Notes under the pieces: generated by a model
Database searches by the model: none
The model's input: only the letters and a program-made list of their open reading frames with translations
What the model was told of the DNA's origin: nothing
Origin: Lycium barbarum
Lineage: Eukaryota > Streptophyta > Magnoliopsida > Solanales > Solanaceae
Length of the DNA: 64,000 nt
Reading direction: 5' to 3'
Assembly (NCBI RefSeq): GCF_019175385.1
Contig: NC_083346.1
Coordinates: 60,727,821-60,791,820 of the forward strand
Shown: positions 11,467 to 22,382 of the stretch, one piece after another
Numbering within the stretch: the stretch's first letter is position 1
Layout: each line of letters opens with the position of its first letter
Position numbers and translations under genes: made by a program

Positions 11467-12179
11467 TTCAACCAAGATCAGATTCCGAACCGGATGTACC
11501 AAGGTTTATCAATTGGGAACACAATCGAGGCCAGAAGCATAGAGGCGTAATAGACAGGGCCTTATCAACATCGGGAGTGCAGGCTCCAATGATTCATGAA
11601 AAATTTCCCTTTTATTGGTAAACTCATTCGCCAAGCTATCACACAAATTGTCTTGCGTTTCGCGTATCGACTCTTTCAAAGATTCCGCTTATTCACACTG
11701 CTTATCTTTCATCTTTCCTACCCCCCATACTCATTTTCTCTTTCAGACATCGTCGTTCCAAACTAAGTTATAATGTAAATGGGGCTTTTCTATCCCTTGA
11801 CAGCATTCGGATCGTCGCCCCCGCTTCGCTTCATGTATCCGGTTTAGTGAAACCTTTCGTCTATCACAATTTTGGTTGCCGGGACTCGGCTCTCATCCCA
11901 CACGGCACCAAACAAAAATCCTACACACACACATATACATACGTATACACACATACGGACATTTTTACCCATGCCTTACTGACGAACGTCTCTGACTGTC
12001 ATTCAAATTCGCTCAATTTCCCGAGCGGTGTTGTACCTTTTCTTTGCCCATTTAGTCCGCCTCGTTCTGCGTGACTCCTGTAAGGGCACTAATTACTCCA
12101 CACATTCCCCTTTCCTTTAGATTGCCCCAAATTTTCATTTATCTCTAGCATACTTACACTCGTGCAACAATCTTGCATT

Positions 12180-12282
12180 ACTTCCCAGGGGGGTCACCCA
12201 TCCAGAATTGCTCTGGCTTGAGCACGCTTAACCCCGAAACTTTCACGCGTTTTGACGCGTTAGGGCTAATATAATTTCGTCG
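12180..12282 (-). pseudogene. 5S rRNA-like block in element B
   Basis: The minus strand aligns with plant 5S rRNA positions 1-103: ATA..AGC.CTAA.GC near the start, GTTAAGCGTGCT at box A, GGATGGGTGACCCCC-TGGGAAGT at box C with one added C, and one base lost in between. Just beyond (12160-12179) TTGCAC resembles the 5S 3' end after a short insertion. The box A and box C regions are far better kept than the middle. The comparison uses the 5S sequence as I remember it. Confidence 0.85.
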
Positions 12283-13540
12283 ATCGCCACTCCCGACCTT
12301 TGTCACGTAATTTAAGACAATTCGGGGTCTTAACAACTTTTCAAAACATCCCCGTAGCGGGTCCCACCCCGGCCTACGAGAATTCTATTACTTTTCTGAC
12401 TTGGTGGTTACCGTGTCGTCACTTATAAATCCTCAACATTTACCTCCATACGTACCTATATACTTCCAGACAGCCCACAAGTCTAAATTCGTATTCTACA
12501 AATTCCATCTCCAAATAGTCAAGGGAAACTGACAGAATATTACAGTAAGGTGTCTTCCAACCATCAACAAAAGAAAACCAAAGTCCGACGAACTTCGCGA
12601 AATCATCAAATGCCTAATTCACATAATTACCCCCACGGTTATACATATATATATACTTAAGCCGAGAGCGTACCGCTCAATTCTCAACGGCTTGTCATAC
12701 GTTTTGTATTTTTCCAATTTGAGGAACCTTAATCGTCGGACATTCTTGTCCTTCACATGGGTTGTGCCAAAACAAAATGGGGTTAGAACACATTCCTGGT
12801 CCCTCCAAATAACTTGCGAATCTACTCCTCGTATATATTTTGTTGAGATAAAATTTTTCCGCTAGGGGTAACGCTCCTCACAAATAACATGGAGGGGTAC
12901 CTTTTAATCCACCATAATAGGTTTATCATAATGATATCGACCTTCAAAACAGGTTAAGAATTTATATCTCATTTCCCCTTTTTCGTATTTCTAGAAAAAT
13001 TTGGGCAGAGGTTCCTCTATATTTCTTACTATCCCAAAACCTGTACACAGGAAATACCAACCAGGCCTCACAGGGCCACCACATATACGTACATACATAT
13101 TACATCATATCATCTCATAGCCACACGGGCTAACAATTTTAAACAAAAATATAAATATGCCGAAGCTTACCTCACATGCCCAACTCAACTGTACCTGCTA
13201 CACTTTTCATATTTTATTTTTCCTTCCAATGTCCGGCTTATGTTCCAATCGTATTTCAAACACCTTACCCAACATACATCTTCCATATCATTGCTAACCT
13301 GAGCACTGTGTAGCTTCCAATATCAACAATCACTGTCTTACGTCGATACCGTTCTCCAGCTGCAATCGAAGGTTAGAAAAAGAAATTCATTTCCTACAGC
13401 TGGCTCTATCGCACGATCTAAGATTCCAAAGAAAGTAACATCCTAAATGCCCTGTAGCTTCCTGTTTATAGGTGTGGTGCACAACACATCGATAAACAAG
13501 ACTCTACGAGACACGGCCTGTAGACATTCCGAGGACAAAC

Positions 13541-13553
13541 TGCTCTGATACCA
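13541..13553 (-). promoter_or_regulatory. Primer binding site of element B (tRNA-iMet)
   Basis: On the element strand TGGTATCAGAGCA starts four bases after the 5' LTR (spacer AAAG). This is the usual initiator tRNA-Met primer complement of plant gypsy elements. Confidence 0.95.
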
Positions 13554-13557
13554 CTTT

Positions 13558-16495
13558 TGTCACGACCCAGCCCCGTGGGCCGCGACTGGCACCCTACCTG
13601 GGTACCCAGACCAAATCGCATATTTATTTCCAGATCCAAATTCATTTCAGAGTTTTTCGAAAATCATATCAAACATACTTTATATCAAAAACATGTCTTA
13701 AGCGGTCATACCAAATCAAAATGCCCTATAAAATACAAACGGAGCGGCGGAATAGACATCGCCGGTCAACAGTGCAAACATAAGCATAAGGGCCATTTGG
13801 GGCCATCATAACAAACGGACCGCTTTAAGACCAGAAAACAAAATCGAACAACCATACATAGGACCCTTATCCCACATATATGACTACAGGCCTCTACGAA
13901 CTCAAAACAAAGACAGATGGCGAGACAGGGCCCCGCCGTACCCAAATAGTCAATGAACACAGTGTATGCATAACAGAGAATGTCTATACCAAAGTGGACT
14001 CCGGATCAGATGGAGTACTCCAAAATAGCAGAATGAGTAGCCTAAACCGGAGGATCATCCCAAACGAGCTTCTGTACCTGCGGGCATAAAACGCAGCCCC
14101 CGAAGAAAGGGGGTCAGTACGAAATATGTACTGAGTATGTAAAGCACGAAGTACAGAAATATGGATCAAAACCGGAAGCAAATCAAAAGACAAAGTGGAG
14201 TACAAACCGGAGTGTCAAAATCCGTATCAAATCGTGTACATATACATAATGCAGGCGAAAATCATGCAAAGCTCAAGAACGTGGTCGCCACTCCGACGCT
14301 GGCGCCACACACAGCATAACACCAGAAGGTTTCAAATCTCCGTACATCCCCGAACACAAACATAATCATAGGTGAGCGTATCGCATCACGAGCCATATCA
14401 CAGCATAACTCCAGACGGAACCCGGCCCTATGGCGAAGCCTCGGGAACCGTAACACAGCATACGGCCGAATTTGTCATAAGGCGCACGAATCAAAACCGG
14501 CCCGGGAACCGGTGAACGAAGTCATAATAAGGCACGAGCGGAGTCGTGAGCAAACAAATGCAAAATATATTTCAAAATAGCTTTCCAAAGCATAATGATT
14601 TTGTAAGTCATTTCATAGTACAAAGTAATCGGATACTTAGCCGATAACAAGGTTTCATTTCACAAAACGTTTCCAAACTAGTACGTATAGCTCAAAACAT
14701 AACTTAGCGCATCGTAATATTCAAAATATATATCCCGTAGGAGGAAGTCCCAAAGTCGAAAGCATCATTTCAAACTTCATTCAAAAGGACAGCCCAATAA
14801 GACAGATAGGGCGTCTCGGGGTTAACGGGCCCACCTCGAGTCAAATTGAGGCGGCGAACATATTTTTCGAACATTTATAGGCCAAAGGGGTCATACATAA
14901 TCATTTCTAAATCACCCGACCACATTTCGATAGGTTTCGGACGAGTGGTGGCATTCTAGCCAAAATAGAGCCCTTAGGCTTCAATAGGATTGAATGAATA
15001 GTAACTTTTCTGTGGATCGGGTTTCGAGGAGCAGAAATGCTCCGGAAGGTCTCATATTCGACTAACATACTAGGATATGCCAAATGAAGGAGTGGTAAGC
15101 TTTACATACCTCACAGACGTCGTAAGCTCTCCCGAAAGTCCAGTCCCGTTTCGTCAAAAATCTGCAAATGGTCAAAGTTACCAATTGAGATTCTTAGGCT
15201 TAAAAATGCCTTTAACTTCATATTTGCCTACCGAAATTTCGGCAGCATTTCCCCTATAAATCTAACATCCCCGAGGCGTAGCTCGGCTCCAAATTCATCA
15301 ATCACAACAGCCCACACATCAACAACAACACAAACAACAATCAAACCACCCTAGCTTCAAGGTTCCACTTTATTATCTAAGTTGGCAACTTTCGTTCACA
15401 CTTTCAAAACTCCGACTCTATACCTATATAATTGTATTCATTTCCACATTCAAACTTATACAATCACATTCTAATTACAATCCAAGCCATACACGAAATT
15501 GCACCAAAATCAATTAGTTTCCCTAATTGTTCAAAACATCCAAAAATGCACTACGAACATTCTAACTCGCATCACTTCATTCCGAATTCCTCAACGTCAT
15601 TATAGATTCATATTTAAAGTCTATAGCACCCAAAATATACATTGATATACATAAAGATACCAAGGGTATACACTTTCCGATAATATCCGAAATCGTTTTC
15701 CACCGTCAATTTAATTTAACAATCAATCTTTTACGATACAAGGATCACAACAACACATTATGCCAACTTAAACAAGCTCAATCCCCATCATTTTTCCTCT
15801 CTATGGCTCACGGCCAACACCCAACTTACACACACACCCATAGCTTTCTATTTACATCAAAACTACGGGATTCTCACCTATTCCCAATCCTTAACATATT
15901 CATATCAATTCTATATCAATCAAGGGGCAAAATTCTTACCTTTTCTTGAAAACCCGACTTGTCGTAAACGTCGTTCTTGCGCCAAACTAAATATACCCCG
16001 TTGAAGAGGGTCTTGAGCACTTCACAACTATGTAAAAACTAGGATTTTTGGATCACAAACAAGACTTGGAAATTTTTTTCCTTCCTTCTCTAGCTCACGG
16101 CCGAACCTCCTTGTGGGGTGTTCTTGAAATTTTTTTGTGGTTCTAATGAAAATTCTAAGTGTAACATATTGATATATATCCATTAATAGTCATGTGCATA
16201 GCACATGACATTACAATAGTGGGTTTGGGCTTGGCTAGGGCCGGCCACCCTTCAACTCTTGGGCTTCATTTTTGTTATAATTTTTTCTTGGCCCAATTCA
16301 CAAAACGCCCCGTTTTGTAATTCCCGAAACTAATTTCCGAAATTCCAAATTTACCCTCGTCCTTCCCCGAGGTCTTGACATTAAAAATTCCATAACCAAC
16401 ATAGTCATATTTACAAAAATCAAATTATGTCCTTCTAACACCCAAGTCGTAATTATTTCTCGATTTCCAATTATGCGAAAACGCGGGACATAACA
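13558..16495 (-). mobile_element. 5' LTR of element B
   Basis: Same length and sequence as 6053-8990 in every comparison I made. This copy, adjacent to the primer site, would drive transcription leftward. Confidence 0.95.
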
Positions 16496-16500
16496 GTATT
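16496..16500. repeat. Target site duplication, right of element B
   Basis: GTATT, identical to 6048-6052. Confidence 0.95.
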
Positions 16501-16869
16501 CGTCTATTTCATAACATCTGTACCATACCTTTCGCTTTGTTTCTTGAATTCCGTTCAGTTAGTGTCTTCTATACATCGCAACACTGGTTGCTATGATTCA
16601 CCTGTCGATCGATGTAGTCATAAATGGGATGTCATATGCATACACATACATTTACTACCATTTCGCTTACAAAACATTTCCCAAATGGTATTCAAACTTA
16701 CTCTGATTCCAAAGCTGCGTTGCGCTTCCTCCTTCTTCACCAATTTAGTCTGCCTTAGCCCACGCGATCTCTTTAAGGTTTCTATCCACTCCGCATACTC
16801 TAATTTCCTTTAGGTTATTCCAAATTTCCCATTTGTCCCTTATATCCACAGTTGTGGAAATTTTAATAC

Positions 16870-16972
16870 ACTTCCCAGGGGGTCACCCATCCCAAAATTT
16901 CTCTCACCCTAGCACGCTTAACCTCAAAACTTTAATACATTTCGATGCGTTAATGCTGGTATAATTGCATTC
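16870..16972 (-). pseudogene. 5S rRNA-like block in element A
   Basis: The minus strand aligns with plant 5S rRNA positions 1-103 without a single gap. By hand I count 76 of 103 matches. Positions 51-60 (GTTAAGCGTG) and 81-103 (box C) are all matched, as are 9 of 10 at ATACCAGCAC; the region 31-50 has 7 of 20. Beyond position 103 the match stops. It lies about 1.2 kb from the primer site on the transcribed strand. Many mismatches are C-to-T or G-to-A. The 5S sequence used is from memory. Confidence 0.88.
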
Positions 16973-17476
16973 AGTTCCCCGCATGACCTTTATCACGTAA
17001 TCTAGGACAAGTCGGGGACTTAATAACTTCCTGAAGGTTCTCGTAGCGAGTCCCACTCCGATCTCGAGAGGATCCTTTTACTTTTCTGACCATACAATTA
17101 CCGTGTTGCCCTTTTGAATCCCCAATATTCACTTCCATCTGTACATATGGTTACCTTTCATCCGGGGTTTCAAAATTCTCACTGGTGGCGGAGACGTCTC
17201 AGTCGCCGTTACTTATAACCACTGGGGCATCTGCCCCCTTTGATTTCCATTTGCCGTCATTACATGATACTTCTCCAGAAGTTACACATACATAGAAAGT
17301 TCCAAGAAAACTCATATACTTGTAGCCGACCGGTCTCGGGTCTGATTTGGGGAGCTGCCATGTGAAGTGTGCTCCTCATCATCCTCTGTCCGCCATCCGC
17401 TCGTCTGAATCTCCTCATTGCTCGCATCTGAATCGGAGGAGTATAGATAACCAGGCAATTCTTGGTTTACTGACGG

Positions 17477-17863
17477 CTAGGATAAGGGAGTGGAGTAGTC
17501 CGTAACACTCACCAGGGAGGCCTGCCTAACGTAGTGCTCCACCACAGGAGCAACCGGCATGGCCCCAGAAATCTCCTCCTCTGGTGTCCCAGAAGAATAC
17601 TCTGATGGATCTGTATCATAACTATCCTCCTCCCTAGGGGTAAGAAACTCTGGAGGTATCGTCGTCGGGTCCTCCGAGGGATCTGTATCGTAACTGCCCT
17701 CCGCAAGGTCCTCTTCCCTGGGGGTCAAAAACTCTGGAGGAATTGTTGTTGGGTCCTCCGAAGGATCAGTCTCAATCGAATAGCTGAGGCTCCTCTTACG
17801 CGGTCCTGGAGATATCCTAGGGGCCTTCTTAGCACCCCCACTATCTGAAGCTGTCCTCTTCAT
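17477..17863 (-). CDS. Unknown acidic repeat ORF in the gag position of A
   Basis: The 128-codon frame starts ~275 bases after the primer site, where gag normally begins. The N-terminus is basic (MKRTASDSGGAKKAPRIS). Residues ~32-80 hold two near-perfect 22-residue repeats built on TDPSEDPTTIPPEFLTPREE, and a third partial repeat follows. A single TAG ends it; the same frame stays open for another 54 sense codons to a TGA at 17312-17314, rich in Asp, Glu and Ser (residues such as SSDSDASNEE). It has no CCHC knuckle or capsid motif. It may be an unrecognised gag substitute, or a captured gene fragment in a non-autonomous element. I do not recognise the family. Confidence 0.5.
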   Translation of the reverse strand: MKRTASDSGGAKKAPRISPGPRKRSLSYSIETDPSEDPTTIPPEFLTPREEDLAEGSYDTDPSEDPTTIPPEFLTPREEDSYDTDPSEYSSGTPEEEISGAMPVAPVVEHYVRQASLVSVTDYSTPLS

Positions 17864-18137
17864 CTTTCGTCAATCTACAATCACCTGTAGAAAGAGAATC
17901 ATAAGCGATTTCCCAAAATACTGACGCTATCGCTCTTTTTGGAGCCTTGCTGTAGACACAGCAATTTGTTGGAAGGGAACCATCCTAATAATACAACCCT
18001 ATCGCACGATCTAAGATCGAAAGAAAAGGTAACATCCTAAATGTCCTGTAGCCTCCGGTTTATAGATGTGGTGCACAACACACCGATAAACAAGACTCTA
18101 CTAGACATGGCCTGTAGACATTCCTAGGACAAACCTG

Positions 18138-18149
18138 ACTCTGATACCA
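18138..18149 (-). promoter_or_regulatory. Primer binding site of element A
   Basis: The element strand reads TGGTATCAGAGT, one mismatch from the initiator tRNA-Met complement, four bases after the LTR end. Confidence 0.9.
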
Positions 18150-18153
18150 CTTT

Positions 18154-21100
18154 TGTCACGACCCAACCCCGTAGGCCGTGACTAGTGCCCGAGCTGGACA
18201 CCCATACACACTTACTTACCAAATCGACATATCAATGACTTATCCATATCCAGCATACATTACTTTATACAGATACTGAGAACAGATGTCATCTGAAGCG
18301 GTCGCATATAACATACATATCATACCGAAGCCACCAAGGCTGTCATAGAACATATCGTTCAAAATGTATATATACGTATACATACATACAAGCCGTTAAG
18401 GCTGTCATAGCCAATGGAACCGCTTAGACGCAAGCCACACAGACATATCCGAACCACATCGACCCATGACCCACATACATGTCTACAGGCCTCTAACAAA
18501 CATAACAGAACCATATGACGGGACAGGCCCCGCCGTACCCCTAAATAGTCATATATACATATATATGTACAACAGAAAGATCTGTACCAAAAGTATGGGC
18601 TCCGGAACGAGGGAGCACTTCAACACAGCAGAATGGATGGCCTAAGCTAACGAACCACTTACACGAGCGTCTGTACCTGCGGGCATGAAACGCAGCCACC
18701 AAAGAAGAGGGGGTCAGTACAGAATATGTATTGAGTCTGTAAGGCATTAAATACAACTGGAAAGATCATAACTGAAATAGAGATTCCAGGAGTCAAGTAT
18801 GATAATCAAGGAACCGTTGTACCTGTGCAGTATGAGACAGAATCAAACATACCAACATCACATATCGTACCCGACCCATTGTGGGACTCGGTGAATAAAA
18901 TCATGTCATTATGTCATCATGAATACATGTATACATATACCGTACCCGACCCTCTAGTGACGGGACTCGATGAATAGATTCATGCATATCAACATCATAT
19001 ATCATCTATATATATATATATATATATACCGTACCCGGCCCTCTAGTGAGGGACTCAGTGAGTGAAATCATATCATCATATCAGTATGCCATCATATCAT
19101 CATGCATATACATATATACATACCGTACCCGGCCCTCTAGTGAGGGACTCGGTGAATCAAATCATCATGTGCCCTCCTGGCCACCATAACATATCATCAT
19201 CTCATCATATTATCATATACATATACCGTACCCGGCCCTCTATTGAGGGACTCGGTGAACAATGCAGTGGAGTGCGCACGATAACATACCCGGTCCGGGA
19301 CTCGGTGAATAGACATATTGAGGCATGCACGAGCAGAGTAGTGAGAAACTACATGCATATAAATCAAGTCTCGATAGACAAGTATACTTACCGACACCTG
19401 AAGGCTCGGAACAAGTTTCGGGTCAATCCAACTTAGTATGAGAAAGGTATGAGCGTTTGAAGTACAAAACCTTCTACGAACATTTCAGATGCCGTTTTTG
19501 GAAAATCAAAGCAACAATCATATCAAGTACCTTTCGGATATCGTTATGGATCATATCAAGTAGAGCTTTTGGAACCATATGTACATATCAAAACATATCA
19601 AAGACTCAATAGAATAATTGGACGTGCTAGCATTTGAAGATCAAAACTTTAGTCATATCAATTATCTTTCAAATGCCATTCGGAAACATATCAAACAGAA
19701 CTTCGGATATCATGGGTAAGCATCAAAACCATATGAAACAACTTATGGAAATCAAGAACGTTAGCCATCCTAGTGGCTCTAAGAATAGGAATTTCTTTGA
19801 AATCATACATATACGTCATTTGTTCGTTTCATAAGGATCATGCCAAAAGAAAGAAAGGTAAGCCTTACACACCTTGCCCGCTTTCTACGCTAATTTGAAC
19901 TTAAGTCTTTGGCTTCGCAAGATCTACAACAATATTCATACATACCAAACATTAGCCATAACACTTAAGAGTCCAATTCTAAACCAACACTTTATTTACA
20001 GAAATTTCGGCAGCATTTCCCCTGTAAATACAACAACCTCGAGAATCCAACTCGGCTATATCATCAACAACAAATCCGAGAATTTAACTCGGCCAAATTA
20101 TCAACAACAATACCAACAGTTATTCTAACAATATCCACAATCAATTCAAAAAGCGTACTAACATTAACAACTTCTTTCTACAAACTTTGACGACTTTCCA
20201 TTTACGTTCAATTCATAATTGCATACATATTCAAATTCTAATCCGCAACCATTCAAACAATACTCAAGAATGCTTCAAATAATCCGCACAATATTCACAA
20301 TAATCCAACCAATATGCCATTCCACCCGAAACCTTCCAAATGCAACAAAACAACCACAATACATTCTCTTCTTCCAAATTCATGAACTATACCAACAATT
20401 CACATGCTAGCAACATTATTTTCCATAAATACAAGAAGTAATATTATAGTCCCATTAGCTTCTAAAATAACATTCCAACACTTACAACTTCAACTTGAAT
20501 CATTAAACCTTCATTTGCATTATAGAATCCACAACAACACAACTAACAAACTAAGTAAGATTAATTCATCTCTTCTCCACCACACTGCACTCACACGGCC
20601 ACACACAACACACATTGTTTTCATAATTTTCATTCATTTCTACATACTACAACATACACAAACCGTCCATAACATATAAAAGAAGATTAAATCTTACCTT
20701 TTTCCCTTGATTTCCCTGTTGTCTAGAATTATGGACTTGCAACATTGAGAGGTTTTCTTGCCCCAACAATTATACCACGTTAAAGAGGACCTTTGAATTA
20801 GTAGGAATACTAGAAGAATATATTTTTTTGGATCAAGATTGAAGGCTTCAAAATTTTTTCTTCTTTTCTTTCTCTTGGCCGAATAGCCCTTCTCACTTGG
20901 TCTCAAGTTTCTTTCTTGAATGTTCTTGAATTGGAGATGATAAAATAATAATGGGTCATCCCTATTTATTTCTAGTATTAAGTTCCCATGTGGGCCTTGG
21001 CCCATCTAAGGTGGCTGGCCACACTTGGGCCCCTTTTTTTTCTTTTTTTTTTCCAAGCCCATTTATTTCAAGACCAATTTTTGTAATTCATGAAAACTAT

Positions 21101-21260
21101 TTTCCCTAATTTCCAAATTTTCCCATATCCTTCCTCAATATTTCCACATCAATATTTTCATGAACAACTTGTGTGCTAAACAAGATCAAAATATAGTCTT
21201 GCTCTTAACTTCCCGCGATTATCTTGAATTATCCGAATGTACAAAATGCGGGACAAAACA
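18154..21260 (-). mobile_element. 5' LTR of element A
   Basis: The full 3107-bp LTR starts TGTCACGACCC and ends GGGACAAAACA. It carries an array of CCCTCTAGTGAGGG-type repeats (18862-19320), a TA dinucleotide run (~19007-19028), the double-hairpin segment (18693-18733, with weaker stems than in other LTRs) and a pair of distant complementary arms (AAGCGGT 18296-18302 with ACCGCTT 18419-18425). It differs from the partner LTR at 1327-3511 at scattered sites, so A is older than B. ORFs in it mirror the left LTR and are not genes. Confidence 0.9.
18862..19320 (-). repeat. Dispersed hairpin repeat array in the A LTR
   Basis: Six copies of a motif built on ACCCGGCCCTCTAGTGAGGG followed by ACTCGGTGA occur at about 18869, 18940, 19028, 19124, 19226 and 19288, spaced 60-100 bases. 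The core CCCTC-TAGT-GAGGG is self-complementary. First and last copies lack part of the core. Matching arrays occur at 1370-1560, 25200-25410 and 31725-31975. Confidence 0.8.
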
Positions 21261-22346
21261 CAACAATGCGGTTGCGATATTTTGGATACATCAAAGAAAG
21301 GTGTAAGATGGTTTGAGGCAAAACTACAGAGATATAATTAGTACTGAGGGCGAAAGCCATGGTTGGGCCTCGATACCGTTGTAAAGGTACAAAAGAAGAA
21401 TACAAGGTAAAGCATGATGACTAGTGGAACGATGCTAAGGTATTTTTCGGGCTGATTTGAGCACCTACACATACCCGTGTAAAGATTGCAATAGGATGCG
21501 TGATAGGAGAACTAAGAGCAAATTTGAGAAAAAGGGGCAATAGAAGAGTTTGAATCAAAAATAGAGAAACGACACGAGATAATATGCCTAAAGAATTGCC
21601 AGTTAAGGTAAGGGAAATTACGAAATGACTTAACCGAGACAATCAGAACAAGCGGGTTACTGGTTACTGGATGACAGTAAAGTTATAATATGAGGGGACC
21701 CTAGCGCTATTTGATACCCAACCTTAATGATCGAGATCAAGAAGTAAAAGCAAATGATAGTTAAAGACCTTTAAAAGAAAGTCAGAAAGTGACACATGAT
21801 GCTGAGGATTCCAGAATACGGACTATAACAGCGAAGTAAAGCAAGGATATTGGGGTACAAAAATGTTACCCTCTAGGAAATTTCATTTTACTCGTAGAAC
21901 CTGCGAAGGGTCCACAGGTTACCAGAGTCATACGATACTCCAGGGATATTAGTGTCTAATGAACCAACGAGGGACGTCTGCGCGTTATTAAAATCATATT
22001 TAAATATTAAGAGGTAAGATAAAGGGAACGATACCTTAAGGGAATAACTATAAGAGAATAAGGAGTCAAGTTAAGACTAAGCGCACAAGGAATAAAGTAA
22101 GATTTCAACAGAAGAGCTCGCAATACAACTAACAACGGACTGCGAAGTAAGAGGAGAGTAAAGGTAGTGACGTGGAATTATTACCTCGGGAAGCAACAGA
22201 AAGAGGAGATATTATAGGAATAGCTATGTAAAGGCACGAAATGCATTATAATGAATTATAGTGAATCGACCAATGGAAGAGGTATGTGAAGGGAATAATT
22301 AAATGAGAGAACACTTGAGAAAGTATTGGGAATTCAGGACTAGTTT
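21261..22346 (+). mobile_element. 3' interior end of element C
   Basis: About 1.1 kb of AG-rich sequence leads into a polypurine tract and LTR on the plus strand. I recognise no protein domain and frames are broken, so it is either untranslated 3' interior or fully decayed pol. Its left part is cut off by element A. I found nothing else in it. Confidence 0.5.
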
Positions 22347-22382
22347 AACATTCGAGGATGAATGTTCTAAAGGGGGGAAGGA
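22347..22382 (+). promoter_or_regulatory. Hairpin and polypurine tract of element C
   Basis: AACATTCG-AGGA-TGAATGTT (22347-22366, one mismatch in the stem) is followed by TAAAGGGGGGAAGGA (22368-22382), which abuts an LTR starting TGTTATACCCC. Confidence 0.85.

Larger units (their letters stand above)
10513..13540 (-). mobile_element. Non-coding interior of element B
   Basis: Three kilobases without a recognisable protein domain replace gag, protease, RT and RNase H. The part near integrase holds a degenerate 41-bp tandem repeat. A segment at ~11010-11145 resembles an LTR segment (around 6190-6325). A 5S-like block lies at 12180-12282. The sequence around 12050-12420 aligns with A at ~16740-17110. 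Near the primer site (13380-13540) it shares leader sequence with A, H and I. ORFs at 10558, 11358 and 11847 look like chance frames. Confidence 0.7.
6053..16495 (-). mobile_element. Element B: complete young non-autonomous gypsy element
   Basis: The structure is complete: 2938-bp LTRs at both ends, TG...CA termini, a 5-bp target duplication, a primer site complementary to initiator tRNA-Met and a polypurine tract. The 4567-bp interior holds only a broken integrase/chromodomain region next to the 3' LTR. No gag, protease, RT or RNase H is present, so movement must have used proteins from a related autonomous element. The rest of the interior is non-coding and carries a 41-bp tandem repeat and a 5S-rRNA-like block. 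B sits inside the interior of A. Confidence 0.95.
16501..18137 (-). mobile_element. Interior of element A, 5' part
   Basis: This is the continuation of the A interior after B. It contains a 5S-like block (16870-16972), a conserved stretch to about 17110 shared with B, an acidic repeat ORF (17477-17863) and a leader that shares the words ATCGCACGATCTAAGAT and AAACAAGACTCTAC with B and, in reverse complement, with G, H and I. No gag, protease or RT is visible. Confidence 0.75.

Noticed and set aside
12180..12282. A functional 5S rRNA gene
   Set aside because: Internal positions are too diverged, there is no T-run terminator right after it and no tandem 5S unit around it. It is better described as a 5S-derived block.
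13541..13553. tRNA gene
   Set aside because: TGGTATCAGAGC-type words next to LTRs are primer sites complementary to the tRNA 3' end; no cloverleaf is present.
16870..16972. Cassandra TRIM element
   Set aside because: Cassandra carries 5S sequence in short LTRs. Here the block is in the interior of an element with 3.1-kb LTRs, and no short LTR pair surrounds it.
18862..19320. CRISPR array
   Set aside because: The repeats are irregularly spaced, diverged, part of an LTR and present in several LTR copies. There are no cas genes, and the genome is a plant's.
19062..19436. 124-codon ORF as a gene
   Set aside because: It is a reading of the LTR hairpin repeats; a related frame occurs in the partner LTR at 1389-1700 with length changes typical of non-coding DNA.
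21261..22346. Host gene between elements A and C
   Set aside because: The segment leads without interruption into a hairpin, polypurine tract and LTR, and no open frame or splice-like structure with a domain is seen.
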